This document shows positions 27,601-39,600 of a stretch of 64,000 bases of DNA, piece after piece. The translations under genes were made by a program, and so were the position numbers. The stretch covers positions 143,336,127 to 143,400,126 of the forward strand of contig NC_134833.1 in assembly GCF_004210375.1 (NCBI RefSeq). The letters are read 5' to 3'. Each line of letters begins with the position of its first letter. The first letter of the stretch is position 1. The DNA comes from Tachypleus tridentatus (taxonomy: Eukaryota > Arthropoda > Merostomata > Xiphosura > Limulidae). Below the pieces are notes generated by a model, which searched no databases, was not told the origin of the DNA, and was given only the letters and a program-made list of their open reading frames with translations.

Positions 27601-30600
27601 TCTTTGAGGGATGGCTTAGGAAGAGTAATTATCTGATTACAACAAAAGTTGTAATGCATTGGTTTTTGAAATTCCAATCTAGACCTTACTATAATGGTAA
27701 TTTTGTACTGGGGTCTGGTTTGACTCCAGGTGTTCCATAATTTAACTTTTGAAATATGTGCTGATGAGAGCTAAATACTTTAAACAAAATGTTAAGAGGG
27801 GGGTAGGTAGGGTCTTTGAGGGATGGCTTAGGAAGAGTAATATCTGATTATGATATGGCTGAGTTATTCAATTTTACTTTTACACCAGTTTTTATTAATG
27901 ACTGTAAGCAATATTCCTTATCCTGAATAACTGATAGATGGAAAAGAAAAATCAAACAAAGTGATAACATTAATGATGAGATTAAAATATAAATTTAAAG
28001 TTTAAAAACCAGGACAGATAATATCTCCATAAGGGTTTTGAAGGAGGTTAAGGACTGAATATGTGAGCCACTTGCTACTACTTATGTAGGTCCTTAAATA
28101 ATGGGCATGTGTCAGAAAATTAGAAGTTTGCTAATGTTATTCTTATTTTCAAGGGAAGTAATATTCTATTGATGTATTTGGCAACGCTTGCTATGTGTAT
28201 TTGGAGTATTTGCGAAGTTGAACAAATAACTAGCAGATGGGTTTTAATTACAATAAGTTCAAGGCAATGGATTGGAGGTATAATTTGAATTATGAGTATA
28301 GTTTTGGTGGTAATAACCTTATCTGTGTTATGGAACAAAAGGATATTAATGTTATAGTTGATTGGTTTCATAAGACAGCTAAGTAATTTGCTGTTGCTTG
28401 TTGTAGGTCAAATAGGATTTTAAATTGTATATACAGAAATACTGGAGGTACAAATTTATTATTTCTGAACATTTACATCTAGTTTTTAACTTTATAGCAT
28501 AGTTTATCTTTAAACATAAGTTGCTATTTTTCACTATGTTCAATTTATAGAACACATGTTTTGTCTTTTATTTTTGGTGATACTTATTCTTTTCAAAATA
28601 AACAAGCTAGAGAGAGGTTATGTTCTTTTTATTATTATGAAATCTATTTAATTTTAGAAGTTGCAGAGACCACCATCTCAAGAGAAAAGATTGCCCATAA
28701 CATATTAAACATCTGTATGAAGAAAGATGCACTTGTGAATGAGTTGTTCTTGCAGCTGATCAAACAAACCACAGACCATCCAGGTAAGGACATTCAAACA
28801 TTTGAGCTAAGGTCACTCTGATTAATTCATTAGTAGGTAGTATGGATCTTTAAGCATTATGAATGATTAGGTTTGTTAGAGCATGCGTTTTTTGCTAATA
28901 ATATCCTTTACAGAGTGTTTATAAAGTAAGTATTATTTTGATAAGTTAATGATTTTTATTTATGGAGATAATGTACAAGAACATGTGATGGTTGTAACAC
29001 TATGTATTAAAGGAAAGAAATCAGAGAGGAGTTTGAAAGAAAGCTTCATTGCATGGTAATACAGACAAGACAATACATAAATTATTTAATAAATTTAAAA
29101 TAACAGGATCTGTTTATGATGAGCCAAGATTTGGATGCCCAGGTGTCTCTGGGCATGTTGTGGATGCAGTAAGAAATGTTATGGATGAAGAGCTGGGTGT
29201 GTCAATTTGTACTTTATCAAGTAGACTGGTTCAAATATCCACAAAATTTTGAAATCTCATTTGAACAAGAAATGTTGTCTTCAGGTGTTACGTGACTTGC
29301 ATGAAGAGTTATCCACAGCGAAGTGCAGTGTGTGCTGATCTTGTGAAATGCATTCCGATAGTAAATTTGACAAACAATATTATCTTCAGTAATGAATCAG
29401 CTTTCTACATGTGGAAAGGTTAATAGTCATAACTGTCACATATGGACTAATGAAGTGCAAGTTTATTTCTGCTATCAGTTGGAAAGAGATATTCCTAAAG
29501 TTAATGTCTGGTTGGACATGACAAAACTGAAGATTTATGGATTATTTTTCTTTGCTGAAGCTGCAGTTACAGGTATTATTTATCTGACATGATTCAGCAT
29601 TTTTTAGAACCACAGCATTATTCAGATGGCATTTTGAACACCATTGTCTTTCGACAAGATAAGGCACTTTCTCATTACACAACAATTGTTTGGGAGCACC
29701 TGAATGAACAATTTTCAAATCAGTGAATTGGACATGGAGGCAACAGGCTTTAAACAGCTTGATAACTAGATCTAACACCATTGGACTTTTATGCTTGGGG
29801 CTTTATCAAAACAAATATTTGTCAGAAAAAGGTTAGAGATCTCCAGGATTTATGTAGACATATTGTAACAGCTGTTAACAAAATAACCCTTGAAATTCTC
29901 TAAAATGTATCCCACAGTTCTGGTGACAAATTCTGTAGAGATACTGATGGTACTCATATAGAATCATTTCCATGACTCTTCATTGAATGTATGAGTTCTA
30001 TCGTATTGAGTTTGAATTTCATCCATTTTTGGTGTTTTTACTGATATAGATAATTTCTCTATAAACACCCTGTATAGGCTGAAAACCCTGCATTTGAGTT
30101 AACACTGTAGAAGTGAACTTATAAAAATCCTTTTTTGCATATAAAGGAAAGGAAATCATGGGACATGACTAGAAATATGAAATTTTACTGTTGGTTTTTT
30201 ATATACAAAATCAAAATTAATTACATATAGAATAATGTACTTAACTTTAATGCTCAGTAAACTTTTTTACAGTTTCTGTTTTTGTCCGGATTTTTTTCCT
30301 TATTATGACTTTTTTGTGGAAATTGTAGAACCTAACAGCCGAGGAAATCTGAGACACTGGCAGCTGCTGTCTCTGGCATGTAGTGTTATATTTCCAACAA
30401 ACAAAGAGATCTTAAGCTACCTTCAGGCTCACCTACGGAAGTGCACTATTGATGATGTCACAGAAGAAGGCCAGTTTGCACAGTTTGCTTATAAAGTAAG
30501 ACATTAGTTTAATAAGAAATTATTGTGTAACAAAACATTTTTGGTGAAATCTAAACAAGTTTCTTCACCATAGATAATGGAAAAGATACCAGAACTAAAA

Positions 30601-33600
30601 TTATAATTTTTCATAGCATTGCAGTGAGCCTATAAATAGATTCTATGTATGTGTAATAAAACCTTTTTTACAATTACAAGTGTAAGAAACCATGTAAAGA
30701 TATACAAATTCAAAAGTATACTAATAGTTTGGAACTAAGTTTTTTTTTTGTTATTTGAAGTTAATTATGCTTTAAAAATTGTATATTAATCTTTTTTTGT
30801 TCAGTATCAAATTTATGGACAGGAATAGGTTCAATTTTTACTACTTTAGGACAAAATGTAAGGTAAAAAAAACAACAACAAACGAATCTACCATTTTTTA
30901 AAACCAGTATTGGTAAACCTGTGGTTGTCAGTTTATTTCTATGTTTGATTTTGTAGTCACTAATGAGGACATTGGAAACACGTGGAAGAAAGTGGCCTCC
31001 TTCATCAGAAGAAGTCACCTTTACTATTAGTCGCAGGCCTATTCATGCTCATGTGTACTTCCTAGATGGTCAGCGCCAGACAGCAGACTTTGACCCATGT
31101 GCTTCAGTAAAGCAGGCATGTTTTTTAGATATACAGATATTAGCTCACAAAGTGATATGCAGATTTTTTTTTTTAGTTGAGAAATCTTTAATAAAATCTT
31201 TGTTCTAAGTTTAAGAAAAGTAATAATAACTTAGTTATATCATCTTGGCAAAGTTTGCAAAATGTTATCCAGTTACAAAATTGCTTAAATTTAGAATAAA
31301 GATGTGTGGGAAAAATACTTTCAAGATAAGAATTTTGTAAATTTAGGAATTTGTTTTTTCAGGTTTTAGAAAAAGTTAAGGACAAGATTGGCCTGAGGAA
31401 AGGTGTACAAGGTTACGCTCTTTATGGCATCATGGGTAGTGGAGGTGAGATTAATTTTTCTCTAAATATTATTAAACATTGAGCAACTTAGAGTGTGATA
31501 TCAGAGCGTTTTTGTTGTCTCTCAAAGCTGTAGCAGAAGCTTATGAAAATCCATTTTATAACCTCATTTTGTTTTCTTTTTAACACGTTTCGTTCATGGT
31601 ATTCATAACCTTTGGACCTTACTAAATAAATAAGGCTAAAGGTAATTATAAAGTAATGTTATGTAAATGTATAATAAAGTGAAAAACATCCACAAAAAAC
31701 AACTTTCTCTTCTTATTCAACTCTGAAACTTATAGACTAATATCTTCTCAAATTTTAAAAATATTGATTATTGTACATAAAGTTACTTCATTAATTAAAT
31801 GTCAACTGTGCCATTTACTTTAACTATTTTAAATTACTCTTTTGCTCTGCACATTCTTACATTTGACTCTGATGTGACCTATACTTTCACAAAAGTTGGA
31901 TACCAGTGTGATTCACCTCATTACCAACACTGGATAGGTATAAGAATGATTCATACTTTACGAAACTGGATTGCAGTGTGCTACTTCTATTTTAATAAAC
32001 TGGTTACCAGTGTATTACTCCTATTCAATAAACTGGATACCAGTGTGTTACTTCTTTCTTAAACCTGGATACCAGTATGTGTGAATCATACTTTATTAAA
32101 CTAGATACAAGAACTTCAATGCTTATATACAAAAACAACAACTTATTTTAATAACGAGGGTAATAAAACAAAATAATTTTAAGTTTGAACTTTATTTGTG
32201 TTTTATGATTCATGTAAAAACGATTATAGTGTTATTTTTTATTTGGTTTCGTAGCCACTGATAAAAATATTAGAAATTAGAAACATGGTTGAGGAAGTGT
32301 TCTAAATAATGCTACATTTCAAATGAAATCTCTGTTTATGGGGGAGATTGATTCACCATAAAATATGTGTAATATGAACAGATATAAGAAGGATGACACT
32401 CAAAATCACAACTTTACATGGCTGGTGAAAGTGTATTTCTTTATCTTACCTGTTAAATGCATGGAAAATAAAGAAGAGATCAGTATTATGTTGTTCATTT
32501 AAACTATAATTTTGTTTTTTTAATTATTATTTTTTATAGAACGGGCCCTACAGAATGAGGATAAACTAGCTGATATAATGTCCATGTGGGACAAAGTAAT
32601 GCAAGGAAAAGGAAGCAACAGTAAACAGTGTTGCTTAATGTTTAAGGTTGGTGACAAAAATCTTTGAAACACTTAGAAACAGTAATAGACAAATAATATT
32701 GTCTGCTATTTAAGGTTAAGAAATATAGTTAAGCATTTACAACTCTTTAAGTCGTTTAAGTAAAATAATTGATACTGTGCTTGTATAATTGTCTCAGCTT
32801 ATTTTATATATTATTCAAATGGATTTTAAAACAATTAGTAGTTGTAAGTTGTGCTGTTTGTTTATTATAAATTTAAGAACTATATTACATGGTAAATTGT
32901 GAGCTAATTAAAGATTTTTAAAACTAGAATACAGTGCATATTATTGCTTATAAATTTAGCTGACTGTTATATGTAAAAAATGATGAAACTTTCAACATGG
33001 GTTTACATTAAATATCTTGTGTCTTTTACAGAAACACCTGTTGTTGGACTCCTATATTGATCTTTCTGACCCTGTTGAGAAAGAACTTCTCTATCATCAA
33101 GTGATGCACAGCATCAGAAACAACCGTTTCCCAATCACCAGTCAAGAAGCTGTAAGATTCAACATACTTTTTTTTATGGTTATTTCAATATATATTTTTA
33201 TGTGTATGTGTGTATGTATAATATATGTATTGCTAATCAATACATTAATTGTTTATAGGCAGTTAAAATTAGCAATATAAAACAAAATAATAATAAACTT
33301 AACAGAAACCAGAAACAATATAGTAATATTGAAACTCAAAATTATGCCTCTGTGTTATTATGATAACGTAATTTTTTACTTCATTTTTATTGTATTGTTC
33401 CTCTTGGTGTGGATTCCTGTATGTAGTGAGGGGACCTCCTAGAATAGGTTCTTTTCTTTCAGTTTACCTCTTGTGGGATCTAAACATCCATCCACTTGTC
33501 TGCTGTACATGGCAAACCATGAAGGGTAGGAGAGGATCTTTGTGGTTGAGGGGTCCAAACCCAACACTCCACTTTGGCCTTAAATTCCTGTAGCCAAGCA

Positions 33601-36600
33601 GCCTTGGGGTGGCTCCCCCCAGTGTCATTTGACTGGTCCACTTTAGCTTGAATCAACCAAGTAACAGTGTTATATGTTATCAACAGGTGTTGTGGACATT
33701 GTATCTGATGCTGGTGTTTGGATATAATGCTCACAAAATTCTGGCATTGCTGTAGTGTCCTTGTGTGGCACTGTAATGCATTTCCTTGTAGGACTCCATG
33801 GTGGGCACCAAAACATTTTTTCTCTATTATGGATCCCCCAATTAAAAACTTAAAATAGTGAAAAGCAGACCATTGGTAAATGACCACATCTTAAAAATTT
33901 TGAACAGTAGTCTTCAACTTCTTCAATACCTGTACCTCATTTTCTGATATTACATTCTTTATCAGACAAATCTTTAGGGCAAATGTCTCCTTTTTTATTC
34001 AGAAGGGACCAAAGAGACTTGCTGACTCTCCTAAGTCAGTCAAAAAGCTTTATTCTGGTGACATACTGATGGAAGCATACACTCCTAAACACAGTGAACT
34101 CCTTGCATTCAAAGGCCTTTGGAGATATACTCATTGAGGTGACTACATGCTACTTTTAATTTATCACAAGGAGTTATTGTGAAGAGGGATTTGAAGAACA
34201 TCCCTGAGTCAGAGATCCTTGCTAGTTTCTCCACCCAAGGCGTTTCTGCAGTGAGGCGTATCTGTGCTCACAAAGATAGAATTATGATGCTGACCAGTGT
34301 CCTAATTTTGATGTTTACATCACCATATCCACCTGCCACCATCAAGTCAGGTTATCTCAATTGCAAGGTACAGCCATATATTCTGAACCCTCTCAGATGT
34401 TTTCAATGTCAGTGGTTCATTCACTCAGACATCATGTCATGATTCCTTGACATGTGCCCATCACAGTTGCAAGGATAAAGATGCCCATGGGTGTGAAATA
34501 GACTCTTGTTGCATTAAATGTAGTGGCTCTTGCCCATCTTACTTTTGTTCATGCCCTAGGTGGGTGGAAGAAAAAGAGATACAGCTTTTGAAAATGATTC
34601 ACAATATTTCTCACCCTGAGGCTGAAAAGTTACTGTCCACTGCTACAGTTGTAGTGCAGGCAAATTTCACCATGCCTCCAGGCTCGGCATGGCCAGGTGG
34701 GTTAAGGCGTGTGATTCATAATCTGAGGGTCACGGGTTTGCATCCCCATCACAGATCCCTGGATTAACTTCTTTTGATTTCAGGTATGGGCATTTCCTTG
34801 GGTCCATCTTCTTCTCTAAACCCAAGATATAAAACAATCATTCATTCAAGCCCTCAGTCACTGGAATCTTCTTCCAACAATAAAGACCTGTCCAATCGAC
34901 CCAGAGTAGGATCCATGGAGGTCAATAGACCTCCCTCAAATAAAGAAAAAAGACATAGTCAAAAACAGAAAGGCTCTTCACCCAATTTGCCTATGCATTA
35001 GTAAAAATGACCATTTTGCTACAGTGGAACTGTCAAGGTTTATGTTCGAATATGGATGGCATCAAAGCACTGATTGATTCTTACCATCCTGTGTGTCATT
35101 CCTTACAAGAAACATATTTGAAACTTGCTGATACAGTCACCTTTCGGCAGTTTTCTTTGTACAGAAATGACAGGTTGTGTGATGGAGGAGTGGTACTGCT
35201 GGTCAATCAGCATATACCCACCCTGTCTTTGCCACTCAACACACCCTTGGAGGTCATAGCCATCCATGTTTCCTTGGGTCGTACCATCACTGTTTGTTCT
35301 CTCTACCTGGGAAACCTTTTGCAGGTGTCCCACATTTTTGAAAGGTATCACTTTTCACTGGGCCTGAGTATATACTCAGCAGATAAGATATTAAAACCAG
35401 AAGGAATTTTGAATTAAATTTACAACCAGCATCTCTTTTACCACTAGTTCCAAAGTCATATGGGACAAGATTGGGAAGGTCAGTGGGCAGTATAATTCTG
35501 TCCCCCTTTCAATATTGCTTTCTGATGGCCAAGAAGGTGCTGATGTCCAGAGCATTGCCAAGACTTTCAACAAAAGCTTTTGCTGGGTATATAGCACTTG
35601 TGAACCATCCTCCACCTTCTTAACCATCAAGACTTGGGAAGAACGATCACCTCTTTTTTTTATGGCTGATTGTCTCTATGACTAAATAATCGCCCCTTTA
35701 CACTGGTGGAACTGAAGTTGGCTCATCATTGGTTGGACCTGATGATATACACTATGAGATGTTGTGCCATCTCTCTCCTGCTCCTCTTGCTATTCTACTG
35801 CATGTTTTTAACCAGATCTCTCAGCAGAATGTTTTTCCTGATGTGTGGCACCAGGTTATTGTCCCACTTTTCTCTTAGCCCAGGAAGGATACCAAGATTC
35901 CATCAAACTACCATTCAATTGCTTTGACGAGCTGTCTCTGTAAGACCTTAAAGAGGATAGTTAATGCTTGTCTTGTTTGGTTCCTTGAATCAAACAACTT
36001 GTTCTTTCCCACCTGGTGTGGGCTTCGACAACAGCTCTTCACCTTGGACCACCTGATTCAACTTGAAACTTTGATCAGAGAAGAGAGACTTTGTGAGCTC
36101 ATCTAAGTGCATGGCAATTGCTTGCTTCAGTTCCCCAGGTACAGAAATGTCTCCAGTTTCAGACACATCTTCAATCTTACTTGCAAAGTTATCATTCTCT
36201 GTTTGTCATTTCCATAATGGTAGCTTTTTTTGAAAAGCCTTCAGGTTTTCTTCCACTTTGATGATGTTGACTCCACCGCCCTGCATCTGTTGATTGAGAG
36301 CATTGTAGATATCGGCCATGTACACCAAATTGAGAATGAACTCAGATTTTTCGAATAAATCTGCATGACAATGTTGGTGCTCTCGCAAAAACAGGGCTAA
36401 TTCCACAAGCATAGCAAAAACACGATTCAGCACCTTTTCTCGAGATAACCACCAAATGTTAGAATGGTACAGAAGTACCTCGAATTCAGTGCCTATTTCA
36501 TTACACAACTCTTTGAAAATGCAGTGCTTCAAAGCACTATTTCACACAAAGTTCACACATTTCACTACAATTGTTAATACTTCTGCCAGTTTTGAAGGCA

Positions 36601-39600
36601 AGATTTTTTGTTGCTAATGCATGCCTGTGCAGAACACAGTGCATTACAATGATGTGTGGTGCATCGGCTTTCACTAGCACACCAAAACCAGAGTTTTGTC
36701 CCAGCATGACTGGAGCTCCATCCGAACAAACTACAAAAACCATATTCCACGAAAGATCGTTGTCTCTAAGAAGCCATCCACAAGTTTCTTCACGTTGGCT
36801 GCCTTAGTTGTTGTTGTAAGAGGCTTACAAAATAAAAAATCTTATTTTATCTCGTTGTTCTTTACACAGCACACGAGTACAACAAGCTGGCTTAGATTGG
36901 AAACGTCGGTGGTCTCATCGAGTTAAAGGCTGAATTTTGCTGGGCTTGAAATCAGATCTGCAACTACTTGAGCCAAGATGTCATTGCTCATGTCATCTAT
37001 TCTGCTGCTGATGGTGTCATTTGAATGAGGAATTTGGGAATACTTATTTTCAGCAGCTTTTCCCAGCCTGATATTCTCCATTTTTTTCAACACAGCTGGT
37101 TTTACGAGTGCTTCACCAATGGTGTGTAGTTTGCCCTGTTTTGCGATCAAGTACGCAACTTCGTATGATGCTGTGAGGATCGGTTTGTCGATGGGTACAA
37201 AGCCAAGAACAGGCAAAGTAGCCTTTTCATTAAACCTGGCTCTCTTTACCTTGAATTCAGCAAGCATTGTGTCCTTGTATTTTCCATCTTCATTCAGCTT
37301 TAGGGAATGTTCTCTTAGTTTTGCTGGTGCTAGACTAGAATTGCCCAACTTGGCATTGCAAATCATGCATTGAGGATGCTGACTCCCATCATGTTCCATA
37401 TACACATGAATCCATATTGTACGTATTCGTCCAACCACTTTCTGTTTTTGCTCGACATAGTTAGTATGAAGGGATTGAAAGATTAGGAAAAAAATCACAA
37501 ACGATGCACGATTACTACAGTCACAAGTCAATTGCTTAAGTGCACAAAATTCCCTGCAGCACAGATATTAAGGCCAAGTGATATGACGTGATCAGCTGCA
37601 GCCAATGATGGCCAAGTGGAGCATGATGTCACGAATCATACAAGTTGGGTGAACGGAACGGACACACTCACAGTGTGTGTCTCTTGACCTTTGCCGAACC
37701 CCTGAGACTGACTCACTGAACCCCTGGGGTTCGATTGAACCCAGGTTAAGAACCACTGTACTAACTACACTATACATTTGTTGCTGTTTTTAACTCATAG
37801 TTTTCTTTTATCTGGAACTGATGCACCAATGTGTGGTCTGTGTGACACTCAGGTCACAATAATCCACATTTTACTGTCATACTCTCTTTACAACTCTCAA
37901 CGATGGTATCATTTTAGACATGTTTTGCCCCAAAGTTTACCCCTGACGTTGGACGGTGTCATTGGCGATGGTGACACTGTCCACCTTATAAATGTTTTTA
38001 TTATTTTAAGGGCCACTGGCATTTTTAATGCTATTTAAATTTTTAAATAAAAAATTAGACTTTGTTTTATTTTAACATGAATCTTTTTTACGAATTTTAA
38101 TAATTTTTACTTTTCCTTTAATTTTTTACCAGTTTCTTTGTGCCATGAAACATCAAACAACCAACCAGCAAACCAAATTTTATTGTTTTTGATTTATATG
38201 TACATACATACATATATATTATATTACAGAAGGGAAAAACTAATACATATATAATCATAACAGATCATCTATTAACCCCAAAATAATTATACAACAAAGT
38301 GATATTACTGTGCATAAAGAATATATAAAAATAAAGTAGCTCCCAAGTTTTTTCAACTAAATTAACAGTAGCTACAGCAATGAATGTATGAATGTTCTAG
38401 TGAAATATCTGTGTTTATAATATTTAGATAAGCCTTTAATTTTTAGGTAATGTTGTGTGCAATCAAGGCACAGCAAGACTTTGGTGATTATCAGCAAGGA
38501 AAAGTTGATTACAGGTATGATACTTTTGATCTTCAACGTGTGGTTCTAAAACTCAAGATTAGAGTATAAGAATACAAGTATGGCTTTATTTGAAATGTAA
38601 AAGAAAAGAAATCTTCACCTTATTGGAAAGTGAAAATAATTTTGGTCGATCAAAAACAGGATTAATATATGAATTTATCAACTCATTAGAACCAAATAAA
38701 AGTGTTGATATATTAGGTTATGATAAACTGGAGTTTTCAAAAGTTAATAAGGTTAAATTTTGTATGCGCTAACCATGTTTTGTTTTAATTGAATGACTGA
38801 GGAGTTGGTTCACTGAACCAAACTTTTACTGTAGAATGAATATTAACTATAATTCAAAATTTACTACATGTAATTGTACAAAATGTGGCAAGCTTTTAGT
38901 AAGATGTGTCGCAAAAGTACTTGCACTCAAAATGTGTGTAAGGTGTTGTTCATGTAAATAATAAATATAATTATTTTTTACTCTACATTTTACTTACTGC
39001 ATTTGCATAGTCTATACAACCTCCTAAATGCAAATCTGTTTTGGCCCTGTATATTATATCTGGTATTTACCAACCTCCACCACAGTCTGTTGCTAAATTA
39101 GCAATATAAATTAAAATGATTAGCTGATAACTGTAACATTAAATGCATAATACAGGTCCACAATCCCGTATCCGAAGTTCTGAAATTCGAAAAGCTCTGA
39201 AAACCGAAGTTTTTTCATGGAATGTGGAGCACTCCCACTTGACCCACGTCATTCAAGTGTGACATGGCGGTGTGGCCCAACCATCTAGCAATCTGACAGG
39301 TGTGTCAGTTGTGTCTGAGCACTCCTACTAATGACACGTGTCTGCTGTTCATGGATCTTTTTTCTTGGCTTTTAATTTTGTGACATTGTGTTTAATTTCA
39401 CTGTGAAAATGTCAAAAAGAGCTGCCCTATGTGTAACTGTGAGAAAAGGAAAAGGAAGCATCGTACATTATCAATAAAGCAGAAAGTGGAGTTATTGCAG
39501 AAGGTTGATCATGGTGTATCTGTTTGGTGTCTTATTGAAGAATATGGTGTCAGAACTACCACTGTATATGATTTTAAAAACCAAAAGACAAGTTACTAAA

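Larger units (their letters stand above)
33390..38165 (+). mobile_element. Jockey-type LINE, disabled, in myosin intron 28
   Basis: Left part 33390-33830 looks like a 5' UTR. ORF1 remnants at about 33830-34990 show CCHC-type zinc-knuckle spacing (RCFQCQWF, then [15 protein letters not shown]). ORF2 starts at 35007 with the APE endonuclease ([24 protein letters not shown]) and a reverse-transcriptase start near 35700-36080 ([35 protein letters not shown]). After the hAT block its C-terminal part resumes at about 37790 ([20 protein letters not shown]). ORF1 has an early stop and the central RT, including the catalytic box, is missing. Confidence 0.85.

Noticed and set aside
34447-35417. Possible host genes
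   Set aside because: These frames are Jockey ORF1 zinc knuckles and ORF2 endonuclease, with stops and a SINE head inside.
36206-37531. Possible host ZBED-like gene on the minus strand
   Set aside because: Frameshifted, sits inside a LINE and starts at a hAT terminal repeat, so a transposon relic rather than a domesticated gene.
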